The notes under the pieces were generated by a model. It made no database searches. It was not told the origin of the DNA and saw nothing but the letters and a program-made list of their open reading frames with translations. This document shows positions 35,148-43,905 of a stretch of 64,000 nucleotides of DNA, piece after piece. The stretch is from Cryptomeria japonica (Eukaryota; Streptophyta; Pinopsida; Cupressales; Cupressaceae), in assembly GCF_030272615.1 (NCBI RefSeq), contig NC_081407.1:377081632-377145631 (forward strand). Reading direction: 5' to 3'. The position numbers and the translations under genes were made by a program. Positions within the stretch are counted from its first letter, which is position 1; every line of letters starts with the position of its first letter.

Positions 35148-35712
35148 TAATGGCATAATAGGTCCATAATTGGTCCTATCATACCATGACATGGCATAAT
35201 AGGACCATAATAGGACCTTTATGCCATGACATGGCATAAACGGTCCTATTGTGCCATTTCATGGCATAATAGGACCTATTATGGCATATCATGGCATAAT
35301 AAGACCTATTATGGCATAATAGGACCTATTGTGCCATGATGGCATAATAGGTCCTATTATGCCATGTCATGGTATGACAGGACCAACTATGGACCTATTA
35401 TGCAATATCATGGCATAATTGGACATATTATGCCATCATGACATAATGTGTCCTATTATGCCATGACATGGCATAATAGGTCCATAGTTGGTCCTATCAT
35501 ACCATGACATGGTATAATAGGAACATAATTTGCCATCATGGCATAATGTGTCTTATTATGCCATGTCATGGCATAATAGGACCTACTATATTCCTATTAT
35601 GTCATAATATGCCTTAATATGACATGATGGCATAATATGTCCTATTATGCCATGACATGCCATAATAGGTCCATAATTGGTCCTATTATGTCATGTCATG
35701 GAATAATAGGAA
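35148..35712. repeat. Palindromic repeat field, block 2
   Basis: About 565 bases made almost entirely of ATGGCATAATAGGNCC and its reverse complement, joined by CATGACATGG or CATGTCATGG linkers, which are themselves palindromic. Unit spacing varies from about 20 to 50 bases. Variants such as GGTCCATAATTGGTCC show ongoing divergence. Confidence 0.9.
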
Positions 35713-36264
35713 AATAATTATCAAATCTATAATAATTTGACTATGCCAATGGCTAATTCTTAATGAATATTCATGTTTTGAAGGTCTCATTAAGAAATTA
35801 GAGATATTATACAAGAGGAGAAAATTAAATCTCTCTAATATTGGTGTATAAACTACAAAGCCTTTGATTTACTAAATGGAATATCTAAGCAGGGTCATCA
35901 TGAATGAGGACCCTTGAGGTTTACATTTAGAGCTATCGATCACCTTGACCTTGGTAGCCCACCACTTCCATGTGTAAGAATATATGTGTTAATTTTGAGT
36001 TCTCACCATTAGGATGAATGAAGTTACAATGTTAGGACTTTTAACATAGAGGAAGAGCACTTGGTCAAACAAGCTGATAATCATTATAAAGTGGAAGAAA
36101 AAAAGGAAAAAAAACTATAAAGATTGAGACAGAAACTTTATGATAACTCATACACTAGCGTCTCTTTCATAATCTTTAATAGACATGATTATGCATACGT
36201 TAGTTAACATTATCTATGCTTAATAGCATATAGTTTGTTTTCTTTATTCGACACATTTGAGAGG
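35713..36264. other. No gene recognised
   Basis: AT-rich spacer between palindromic blocks 2 and 3. Short frames show no motif. Confidence 0.5.
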
Positions 36265-36444
36265 TCATAGTTTGACTTTATTATGCCATATAATGGTATA
36301 ATAGGACATATTATGCCATGATGACATGATATGTCCTATTTTGTCATGACATGCCATAATAGGTCCATAATTGAGCCTATTATGCCATGCCATGGCATAA
36401 TAGGTCCTATTATGCCAAGACCTATTATTCCATGACACATGCCA
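36265..36444. repeat. Palindromic repeat field, block 3
   Basis: The same GGCATAATAGG family, with TTATGCCATGATGACATGAT and CATGCCATGGCATAATAGG. The arms are more diverged than in block 2. On the minus strand it produces a His/Trp/Asn-rich low-complexity frame that is only a by-product. Confidence 0.85.
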
Positions 36445-36455
36445 TGATATTTCAT

Positions 36456-36680
36456 TTTGGTTTTGGTTTTGATACATCCATTGAGTTTCGGTTTGGTTTC
36501 GATTTGGTTTTGGTTTTGATTTCCATTTAGTTTCGGTTTTGTTTCGATTTGGTTTTGGTTTTGATGTTTGTGAGATATCTTGTATCTTGTAAATTTGATA
36601 TTTTGTTTTGTTAACTATCTAGATTTGGTTTTGATTTGTAAATTAGTTGATTTTGGTTTAGGGTTTAGGGTTAACTGTTG
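36456..36680. repeat. TTTGGTTT low-complexity tract with a short telomere-like stretch
   Basis: 36456-36565 alternates TTTTGGTTTTGA and TTTCGGTTTGG. At 36656-36673 GGTTTAGGGTTTAGGGTT contains two to three plant telomere-type TTTAGGG units. Too short to be a telomere relic with confidence. Confidence 0.6.
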
Positions 36681-37148
36681 AAGAATATTTCAGATCAAAA
36701 TTAAAAATTTACAAATGTAAAAACAAATTTACTTATAGGCTACTTTAAAAAAAACTTAAATAATAACAAAAAAATAGGAAAAATATACAAGAAAAATAAA
36801 AAATGTGAAAATGGATGATCGAATGTGTACTTGGGATAATGGTGGAGGCTTGAAATGGAGTCCATAGCATGGGGGCCTGTTTTTGATCTCCTTTTCTCAC
36901 TACATTTGCAGGTATAAATGACAAAATACGCCCGAAAAAATGGGTAAAATCAGATTTAAAAAACGTGGGCCCGTTTTTTTAAAATGGGACCCCATTTCAT
37001 TTTCATGCAGGCCCCCATTACTTTTTGCCTCAGGGGCCTGAAGCAAAAATGGGCCCCTATTGTTTGAAAACAGTCCCCCGTTTCTAAGAGCACATTTTCC
37101 AATGCGCGGACTTCCGCCAATTTGTGACCCATTACCTTGCACTTACCC

Positions 37149-37690
37149 GAATATGATCAAGCTTTGATACCAAATGAAAGGAAGCATAATAAATATTCCA
37201 CAATTAATCTAAGTCGATTGATGTGTAACTAGAAAGGTTATACATAAACACAAAATTAATGTACACAACCATAACAAAAGCATATACCTTGGAAAAAATC
37301 TTAAAAAAATTCCCCCCCCTCCAAATCTTAAATTCATTGTATTATTAGCATCACAAAAAGGGTTACAATACAATTGCAAGATCAAGCCTTTACAAGAGAT
37401 TATACCAACATACCAATATGAATCTATATTTAGAGAACATGATAATATTTATAAAACTAAACTATAAAACTACCATCTCAAGCATCCAATAAATAGAAGA
37501 CGTAGTACATGGAAATCATCAAATGATAAAGAGGAAATCGTGAGCTAAAACCACCCAAATCCTTAGTCAAAATCTAATGCCTAAATCCTAAGGTGAGTAC
37601 AAAGACTAATATATCATATTTTATACACTTGTCATAACATCATCATTATTCATTTATCAATTTGGAAACTTAATTTAATTCTATCATCTC
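37149..37690 (-). repeat. LTR-like module M2 (copy 2)
   Basis: Matches 27451-27990 in the same orientation, including the primer-site-like GCTTTGATACCA at 37161-37172 and the closing CTATCATCTC. A C run at 37311-37320 differs from copy 1. Probably a solo LTR or a small terminal-repeat element. Confidence 0.6.
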
Positions 37691-38206
37691 CATTAAAAAA
37701 TATCTTATGATGTTCCATATGTTTGTTAACACGTGTAACTCTTTCTTACAATTATCTCTGTGTCATAGATGTTTACATTTTTTACATGGGAGGCCTAACT
37801 TCCAATGTAGAATGTTTGATCCCTTTCTCTTCGATTAGTGATTTTGGAGTAGACTTAAGTTCAACAACAAAAACATCAAGATTAATTTCAACATGATTTG
37901 GAACCAAAATAAACTGTCTAAAATTGCCTAAATTTTACTTTTTGTGTTCTTAACATTAGAATGCAAGGTTGAGTCACATTTTTGAACATAAAATTGTATA
38001 GATATAATCTATTCCATGATGAAAAACAAATATAAATTAAAATGAGATTAGATCAATATAACTAAAAATATTCAAGACAAATATATTCTATAGATTTTGT
38101 TAGCTTATACATAAAATACATCAAAATTGTGTATCTTCAAAAAAATTCAAATTAAATCAAATGGTATATTTTAAAGGAAGACCCACATTATATTAAAGTT
38201 AAAAAT
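37691..38206. repeat. F-box locus flank interrupted by an LTR element
   Basis: The last 50 bases (AAAGGAAGACCCACATTA...GTTAAAAAT) match 63640-63685, and the match continues on the other side of the LTR element at 41599. No gene. Confidence 0.6.
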
Positions 38207-38464
38207 TGTTAGCTTAAATTGAGCAGAGAAAAAACATAAAACAATGAAATAAAAATAGAATTAAAGAATGAGACATGAGACACGATATACAGTGGTTCGG
38301 CAAATGCCTACACCCACTCTCAAGCAAGGAAATCATCTGTTAACCAATATCCAAATCATCTAGTACATAGACTGCACACATATTTATATATTCATATTCA
38401 AGTATGAATTGAAGAGTTGAGGGAGCCAAAAGGTCATGTGACCGTTGGGCTTCACATCCCAACA
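38207..38464 (-). repeat. Left LTR (3' LTR in element orientation)
   Basis: 258 bases, TGTTAGCTTAAATTGAGC to TTCACATCCCAACA on the plus strand. Same length as its partner at 41341-41598. Confidence 0.85.
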
Positions 38465-38767
38465 ATCTCCACCGTGAAGACCAACTGACATAGTCATGCA
38501 CCATGACATCCCCTGCTCTCCGTTTTGATCCTTATGGAACTAGACCCATGGAAGATTTTAACTTTGTAAGACTCCATTCCAGCACACTTCGAATGAGTCT
38601 TCTCCAAACCAAATCTAAATCGAAAACCTCATCTCTTATTACTTGATGGACTCCTGCTCCTGTGCTCCCCCTTAACATAAAATCTAAAAAGTTGTAATCT
38701 TCATTGTTTTTCTCCTCTTGCAGGTTGAAGCACTCTTGATTCGCCAAATTATTTTTATAGTTCGCAA

Positions 38768-39105
38768 TTATATCATCTCTTCATTAACCGTCATGTTTTC
38801 TTGAAGAACCACGACGTCATTCATCTCTTCGTCGTATTGTTCATCGAGAATTCCAAAAGTCATGGCTTGGGCAACCGCCAGGAGGGATAACAACATTGCA
38901 TCTACCTCCGATGGTGATATTTTCTCCCCTCCATGGTGAATGGACTCCTTGATTCTACCGATCAAGAAAAGATAACCATCCTTGTCAAGATAACTGATAT
39001 GGCCGGTGTGGAACCATCCCAATGGGAAAGTGGTTTTATTGGCTTTTGAATTATTCTGATATTCCTTGATAATAGTCAAACCACATATGCAGACCTTGCC
39101 ACTGG
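38768..39105 (-). pseudogene. Captured acyl-activating enzyme (AAE3-like) C-terminal fragment
   Basis: The frame carries the signature of the AMP-binding (acyl-CoA synthetase/4CL) superfamily C-terminal part: GWFHTGHISYLDKDGYLFLI, then GRIKESIHHGGEKISPSEVD, the hinge and lid region that reorients during thioester formation, then QAMTFGILDEQYDEEMNDVV. The closest family I recognise is acyl-activating enzyme 3, known in Arabidopsis as oxalyl-CoA synthetase. KVCICGLTIIKEYQNN lies just upstream in the same sense. About 110 residues of a protein of roughly 500 are represented. It lies within an LTR element with no introns visible, consistent with capture from mRNA. Confidence 0.75.
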
Positions 39106-39269
39106 TAGTTTTGGCCCCAAGCTCCCCTCTAAAGGACTACGCTTGTCACTCAGATTCAACGCCTGGACAGTGGTACCAACAGACAACAGAATTGTCACAT
39201 CCTTATCATTATCGTCAAACGAAATAGTTAGAACACCGAAACAACCAAAATGTGTTACATTCAAATCTG

Positions 39270-39536
39270 TTACTTTCTAGAAATCCATATCATCATCATC
39301 ATTCGAATACAATAAAAATGGCCAACCGACTGTAATGTTTCGGTTAAATGCAAATAGGCGTTATGCAATAATCCTTCCACTATCTCTTGCACACTAATCT
39401 GAGCCAAAATCAGACACTCTTCCTTTGCATAGTTCTCTATCATTCTCAGATCTGACAACAACAACCTCTCCAACCCATGAACAATATTAAAAACCTTCAT
39501 CATAGCCATTGCAGGACCAACTTCTATGTCCAGCAA
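39270..39536 (-). pseudogene. Captured EXO70-like (exocyst) fragment
   Basis: EVGPAMAMMKVFNIVHGLER followed by LLLSDLR resembles the N-terminal third of plant EXO70 exocyst subunits, which read like VGPAAAVLKVFDAVHGLEPPLL. EXO70 tethers secretory vesicles to the plasma membrane. Only about 37 residues are clearly alike; the rest of the frame (KEECLILAQISVQEIVEGLL) is not assigned. Same orientation as the other captured pieces. Confidence 0.55.
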
Positions 39537-39714
39537 TATACCTTCTTGTCATTTGTTTTCATGCAATCCAAAACATGTTGCCTGGATTCCTTAATCCCAT
39601 AAAAAACAACTAGTTTTTGGTCACCAACATGCTCTGCTACAAACCCACCGAATTCTACAAAATTACCAGCTTCTTCAACAAATCCACCATTAAAACATGG
39701 GCAAAAGACATCAT

Positions 39715-39850
39715 CACTTTCTGACTGGTGGTCCTCGCAAGCTTTGGCGAACACAAAAGGGGCTTCTGCAGATATCATGCGCACATCCTCGTCCACCTTC
39801 ATAATCTTCTGGATGTGAGCTAGGGGCAAATGATGTTTCTTGAAATCACT
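39715..39850 (-). pseudogene. Captured NF-YC (HAP5) histone-fold fragment
   Basis: [20 protein letters not shown] continuing as [17 protein letters not shown] is nearly identical to the plant NF-YC core ([29 protein letters not shown]). NF-YC pairs with NF-YB through this histone fold to form part of the CCAAT-binding factor. The piece ends after about 43 residues and runs into an unassigned acidic tail. On its 5' side it is joined to a PP2C-like KERLHEP segment. Confidence 0.85.
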
Positions 39851-39889
39851 CGATTCTGCAACCTCCTCTGCCCTCACATACAAGGGCTC

Positions 39890-40060
39890 ATGTAGCCGCT
39901 CCTTGTAGTGCAAAGTCGCCTAAAATCTGCCATGGCCATCAAAGATCCCAAAAATAGTGTAGGCTCCATCGACTTCAACCACGAACGATGAAACAATGTT
40001 CATGACATCCTCCATTTCCTGCCTTCTAACGCAGATTGACACCATGCCATGATGTGAGCG
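39890..40060 (-). pseudogene. Captured PP2C phosphatase fragment
   Basis: HHGMVSICVRRQEMEDVMNI, then YTIFGIFDGHGRF and, after a short break, KERLHEP match the start of the catalytic domain of plant PP2C phosphatases (pattern GxxSVCGRRxEMEDA, then FFGVYDGHG, then ERLHE). The FDGHG motif includes the metal-binding aspartate. The form is closest to clade A PP2Cs, which act in abscisic-acid signalling, but that subgroup call is tentative. The rest of the catalytic domain is absent. Confidence 0.7.
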
Positions 40061-40099
40061 CGAGACTCTGTCTTTGTCTCTTAACTCTAAGACCCACAA

Positions 40100-41243
40100 G
40101 TGCGAAGAACCGACGGATCTGGCCGTCTTTTCTGTCACCGGATTTTCTTCCCTTTCGTCTGCCATATACAGAAAATGGCTCATTGGCTCTAGTTTAATGA
40201 TGTCTTTCAGACTATATTCCAAAATTTTATGTGTCACCATAGGCAACCCAACATTCCATGCCTTGCACTCCTCCAGCGGCATCGCCTCCACACTATACTC
40301 TGGTTGCCCATCGAAACAAGGGAGCTCCTTAATGTCCTTGTGTTTCACAGTGACCTCATCCTTCAACTGAGAGCCGAGCATTGCTTCCATTATCTAATGT
40401 TCCTTCACAATGTACGTGTCTTTCACAGTGACAACCACGACCACCTTTAGCTCTTTAGTTTCTATGGCTTCCAAGGGCACTTCGGGAGTAGGGGGGGAAT
40501 CTCCATCTCGACATTACTCTCAACTGTTGATTCAAGTTGCTCCTTCACGCAGCTCTTCTCAACCTCAACTACTCATCATCCACGTTGACACTATTATCCA
40601 TATCCATCCAATCAGGTTGGTGAACCATATCTCCCTTCTCTACCTATAATACTTGAAACCACTTGGAGCGATCCCCACTGTTCCCGGCTCCCGTTAATGG
40701 CCGCTTCTTCTTCAAACCAGAAAACCTTGTTTTGTCCTGCACTTCGTCATCCAAATCCATAGGCTCATGTTCTTCTATGGAAATGTCTATGCAAAGGCTG
40801 TCTTCATCATCATGGGAGTGCCTCTTTTATTTTGCCAAGGCCATGCCATCTGCAGAGCTCTCCGAAGCCACAATTATTCCTAGGCTTCCTTGCCCTGCTA
40901 CCTCACTCCAATTTGCAACCTCCTCATCCCAGAAGGCAAAACCAACCACAGATTCAACTTGGGTTTCTGATAGCATACACTCTTTCTCCCTAAATATTTT
41001 GAGCTCCTCGTCTTCAACAACGATTTCTTTTCCAACATCTTTCTGCCAAGAAATTCCAACCGAGGCATCATGGGGTTCAACCTTCACCACAGAAATGCCA
41101 ACAACTTCCCGACCATTAACAATTTGGCCAATAAGTGCCAAAGCTGGTTCAAGAGAGGAGCAAATAGGAATCCCAACATCCTTCTCTTTCATTGGATTCT
41201 CCTCTTCACCATCCCACCAATGTACACGACGTTTGAAGCACAA
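40100..41243 (-). pseudogene. Upstream captured region, unassigned (possibly PP2C N-terminal)
   Basis: Minus-strand frames 41243-40827 (138 residues; acidic, for example EIVVEDEELKIFREKECMLS) and 40390-40060 lead toward the PP2C motif in the same orientation. Clade A PP2Cs have long acidic, poorly conserved N-termini, so this could be the same captured gene, but no family-specific motif is visible. Composition is far less AT-rich than the surroundings, supporting a coding origin. Confidence 0.35.
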
Positions 41244-41326
41244 TTTTACATGGAATGTAAATTTACCATAGAAGTTATGAATTTTATCTATTTTTTCCTC
41301 CTCAATCTCTGCTCAAGTCAACCTAG

Positions 41327-41338
41327 GCTCTAATACCA
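41327..41338 (-). other. Primer-binding site of the gene-capturing element
   Basis: GCTCTAATACCA on the plus strand reads TGGTATTAGAGC on the minus strand, two bases inside the 5' LTR end. One base from the standard TGGTATCAGAGC site. Confidence 0.8.
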
Positions 41339-41340
41339 AT

Positions 41341-41598
41341 TGTTAGTTTAAATCGAGCAGAGAAATAACATAAAACAATGAAAGAAAAACATAATTAAAG
41401 AATGAGGCACGAGACACAATTTATAGTGGTTCGACAAATGCCTACGTCCACTCTCAAACAAGGAAATCATCTATTAACCAATATCCAAATCATCTAGTAC
41501 ATAGAATGCACACATATTTATACATTCATATTCAAGTATGAATTGAAGAGTTGAGGGAGCCAAAAGGTCATGTGACTATTGGGCTTCACATCCCAACA
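41341..41598 (-). repeat. Right LTR (5' LTR in element orientation)
   Basis: 258 bases, TGTTAGTTTAAATCGAGC to CACATCCCAACA on the plus strand. Differences from the left LTR are mostly transitions. Confidence 0.85.
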
Positions 41599-42779
41599 AA
41601 AAATAAGGTATAGTACTAAGATTCTCCAATTAGAGGTAAATAGGGCTAAGATTTATCTTTCATTATAACAAAATTTGAAGAGATAGATTATTGACAAATA
41701 ATTTTCATTTAAACACCCAAATAAATTGTGTGATTGATCAAAAGACCTTATTTGAGTAATAATTAATAACTAAGGCACCAAGCCGAGGCTTGAAACAAGC
41801 AGTCCAATTTAAGTACTATATAATCCAGCAATAAAATGAAAGGTTAACATAAAATAAATATAATAGATTACTCTATATATTATAGATTCGAACTTGGCAT
41901 ATATCTTGGTAATTGAGACTGTTACAGTGATTCGAACTTTGGCACATGTTTTTGTGTCTGACAAAATATATGGCACTTAAAACTGTTGCATTAATTAAGC
42001 CTACATTAAAATGTCCAAACGGGTGGCTGACAACAGCCACAGTTTAAAACATTTGACCTATGACCTGGCTTGTTCAACAAATGTACACCCAAACAAATAA
42101 ATTAAAAAAGACTTGGTAAGTTGCTACATGACTTGTTATATTTGGATCCTCTGCAATTTTAGAAACAAAAATCATAATACCAAAATCTAACCATCCCACT
42201 ATACCATTCAAAATATGCTACCATAATTTAACCATCAACAACAACAACAAATTACACTGCATCGCTTTCACATTCTGTCCTGCTTCCTTCTCATTGATTA
42301 AAACTCAAATGGGTATTGCCATTTCCGCAATGACGTTCACTAAGAATAAGGTGTCATCCACAGTAGGCCCTAGTGTTGTCCCACCTTGTCCTTTTTGTAT
42401 TTATCCTCAACGTCACATTCTATAAGCTCTCCTCCCTGTCTTTTTGTCTCCCCAATTTCGGTTCCTGGATTCTTCTTCATATAATATATCATGTAATTAA
42501 CATCTGCTGTTGTTCATATGTGGATCTCATTGTTTTGGCAGTTTAAGTAGAGTGATGCAAATGTTAAAAGTTTGAATTTTTATGAAAAGGTTTATATTAA
42601 AATTATGTTTATTTATACAATTTTAAGAAATATGGATGTATTTGATTATGTTTCAACATAAGATTGTGAAAATGAAATATAAAACATATATGTAATCTGA
42701 AAATGAAATATAAAACATATATGTAATCTTAAAAATAAAAACAACCATAATACAACAAAAATGTAACTCATTTCTGTAA
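41599..42779. repeat. F-box locus flank; no gene
   Basis: 41600-41830 matches 63685-63890 (shared GCACCAAGCCGAGGCTTGAAACAAGCAG-type text, read in short blocks such as CGAGGCTTGAAACAAGC). The rest is AT-rich with no recognised gene. 42240-42480 is more mixed in composition but has no convincing frame. Confidence 0.6.
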
Positions 42780-43150
42780 ATTACAAATCATACTTTATAT
42801 TTAGCTCACTTGTATGTTTTCCTATTTGCTTTTTATCTTTGTCATGAATGTAAAATTAATCCAATAAAAAAAAGTTGACCAAAACAAACTTTACTGTATT
42901 ACAATAATATAAAAGCAAGACCTTAAATGACTTTAAAAAACTATTATATTATAAGTTTGTCCCAAAAGAAATTGGCATACTCGATATGTTTATCTAATGT
43001 GAAAGCAAAGGTTTAAGGTAACATGATAAATGTTGTCTCAAATGGACTCTATCCCATTAGTTTGTTTTGACAGTTTACAATTCACTGTAATATCTAGCTC
43101 TATATAAGTAGAAGAACGTACCCATTTTATCATAAGTATTCAATTTCAAA
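42780..43150 (+). promoter_or_regulatory. Duplicated promoter region of F-box locus 2
   Basis: Matches 58985-59324 upstream of locus 3 with small indels. A TATA-box candidate TATATAAG lies at 43101-43108, 45 bases before the first ATG at 43153. In locus 3 the same place reads TTATACAAG, a weakened TATA. Conservation reflects recent duplication, not necessarily function. Confidence 0.55.
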
Positions 43151-43152
43151 GA

Positions 43153-43560
43153 ATGCACAGGGTGGGGGAATCCATGGAGTCCAAAGTACAAAAAGTTGCA
43201 GGACGTGAAGTCACAGCAGGTAACTCTAATTCCCATTCAAGCCATGCAATATTTGGCAACAACGTGGATATTCTGGAAGAAATCTTGAAGCATCTGGATG
43301 CCAAGTCAGTGGGCATCGTCTCCTGTGTTAGCAAAGGGTGTCAGCAAGCTACAGAAAGTGAATATGTGTGGAAAATCATATGTACCCACATCTGTGCTTC
43401 ATCTGTTTTTGAAACAGAGAGGCTCCAGTCACTGGTAGCAACCATGGGTGGATTCAAACGCCTCTCTCTCACTGTTTTCAGTTGATTACTATGAAAGAAG
43501 GCTTGAATCTTTAAGGACCAGAATGCCTCCAATTTTAAGATCCATTCAGGCATTACTGCA
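43153..43560 (+). pseudogene. SLY1/GID2-like F-box gene, locus 2 (LSL region lost)
   Basis: Open from ATG at 43153 to 43485. About 45 N-terminal residues lead into an intact F-box (NVDILEEILKHLDAKSVGIV, then SCVSKGCQQATESEYVWKII) and the linker FETERLQSLVATMGGFKRL. Compared with locus 3, 83 bases are missing right after GGFKRL, between short CTC/TCTC repeats. This removes most of the GGF tail and the start of LSL and shifts the frame to a stop within about six codons (43485). DELLA recognition by SLY1/GID2 needs the GGF and LSL regions, so the encoded 110-residue protein could at most bind SKP1. A second in-frame ATG (MESKVQ) is 21 bases downstream. The rest of the old coding region continues to about 43560. 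Confidence 0.8.
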
Positions 43561-43905
43561 ATAGTTCAGCCTCCAGATTCATATGGTGAAAAAATCAATG
43601 AACGAGAATCAAAAGGGCATGTTTTATATGAGGTCTGTAGATGGATTGGTTTATACTAATTGAGCTGCCAATGAGAAGTTAGATATTTAATACTTTGAGT
43701 CATGTTTGTCCTGCTCCAAACAGTTTAGGTTTACTTATGCAAAGGATAATTACAGAAACAACCTTTGAAAATCAGTTAAGAATTTTGTTTACAAAAGTTT
43801 TTCAGGTTTTGAAATTTTAATAAATTAAATTTATTGCTTAATGCAACGGATTGTCATGATTATTGTTCTTTCTCTTTATTTGGCGATGCCATCAGTCTCT
43901 CTGGC
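43561..43905. repeat. 3' flank of F-box locus 2
   Basis: Parallels 59800-60163 of locus 3 and stops abruptly at TCTCTCTGGCA, where the composite insertion starts. Confidence 0.7.

Larger units (their letters stand above)
31263..37120. mobile_element. Probable DNA transposon (about 5.9 kb) with degenerate inverted ends
   Basis: The two ends carry related G/C-rich blocks in opposite orientation. The left end is TTTTCAGAACGGGGCCTC...AAAACGGGGGCCCATT (31267-31355). The right end, read in reverse, is TTAGAAACGGGGG...CAATAGGGGCCCATTTTTG (37100-37030). Between them are a plus-strand transposase-like relic (31523-33048) and an opposing minus-strand frame (33960-33000), then a palindromic repeat field. 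A two-gene layout with inverted ends is typical of cut-and-paste elements, but I cannot name the superfamily. No target-site duplication was found and the limits are approximate. The right third could be a separate insertion. Confidence 0.45.
38207..41598 (-). mobile_element. Gene-capturing LTR retrotransposon
   Basis: Two direct 258-base LTRs (38207-38464 and 41341-41598) with TG...CA ends differ at about 20 positions by eye, roughly 8 percent, so the insertion is old. On the minus strand the 5' LTR (right copy) is followed after two bases by TGGTATTAGAGC, a tRNA-Met-type primer site (41327-41338). The 2.9-kb interior has no gag or pol. Instead it carries minus-strand segments resembling plant PP2C, NF-YC, EXO70 and an acyl-activating enzyme, in that order. 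The flanking A-rich bases fit a 5-base target-site duplication, and the related flank at 63674-63690 looks like the empty site. It must have used another element's enzymes. The interior is broken in several places. Confidence 0.8.

Noticed and set aside
34520-36444. CRISPR-like array
   Set aside because: Repeats are palindromic and irregular, spacers are not unique, and the context is a plant genome with transposons; no cas genes.
36265-36477. His/Trp/Asn-rich minus-strand peptide
   Set aside because: Product of the palindromic repeat units, with no conservation beyond the DNA repeat.
36656-36673. Telomere relic (TTTAGGG)
   Set aside because: Only two to three units inside a TTTGGTTT low-complexity tract; could easily arise by chance there.
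27451-37690. One 10-kb LTR retrotransposon bounded by the two M2 copies
   Set aside because: The interior contains an F-box pseudogene with its native flank, a LINE and a probable DNA transposon but no gag or pol, and the matching M1 and flank order in locus 3 explains it better as duplicated fabric with separate insertions.
40074-40370. Plus-strand frame of 98 residues
   Set aside because: Antisense shadow of the captured PP2C-side sequence; no motif of its own.
40410-41333. Plus-strand frames of 79-202 residues over the gene-capturing element
   Set aside because: They are antisense to segments with recognisable protein motifs (PP2C, NF-YC side) and are Ser/Thr/Pro-rich shadows.
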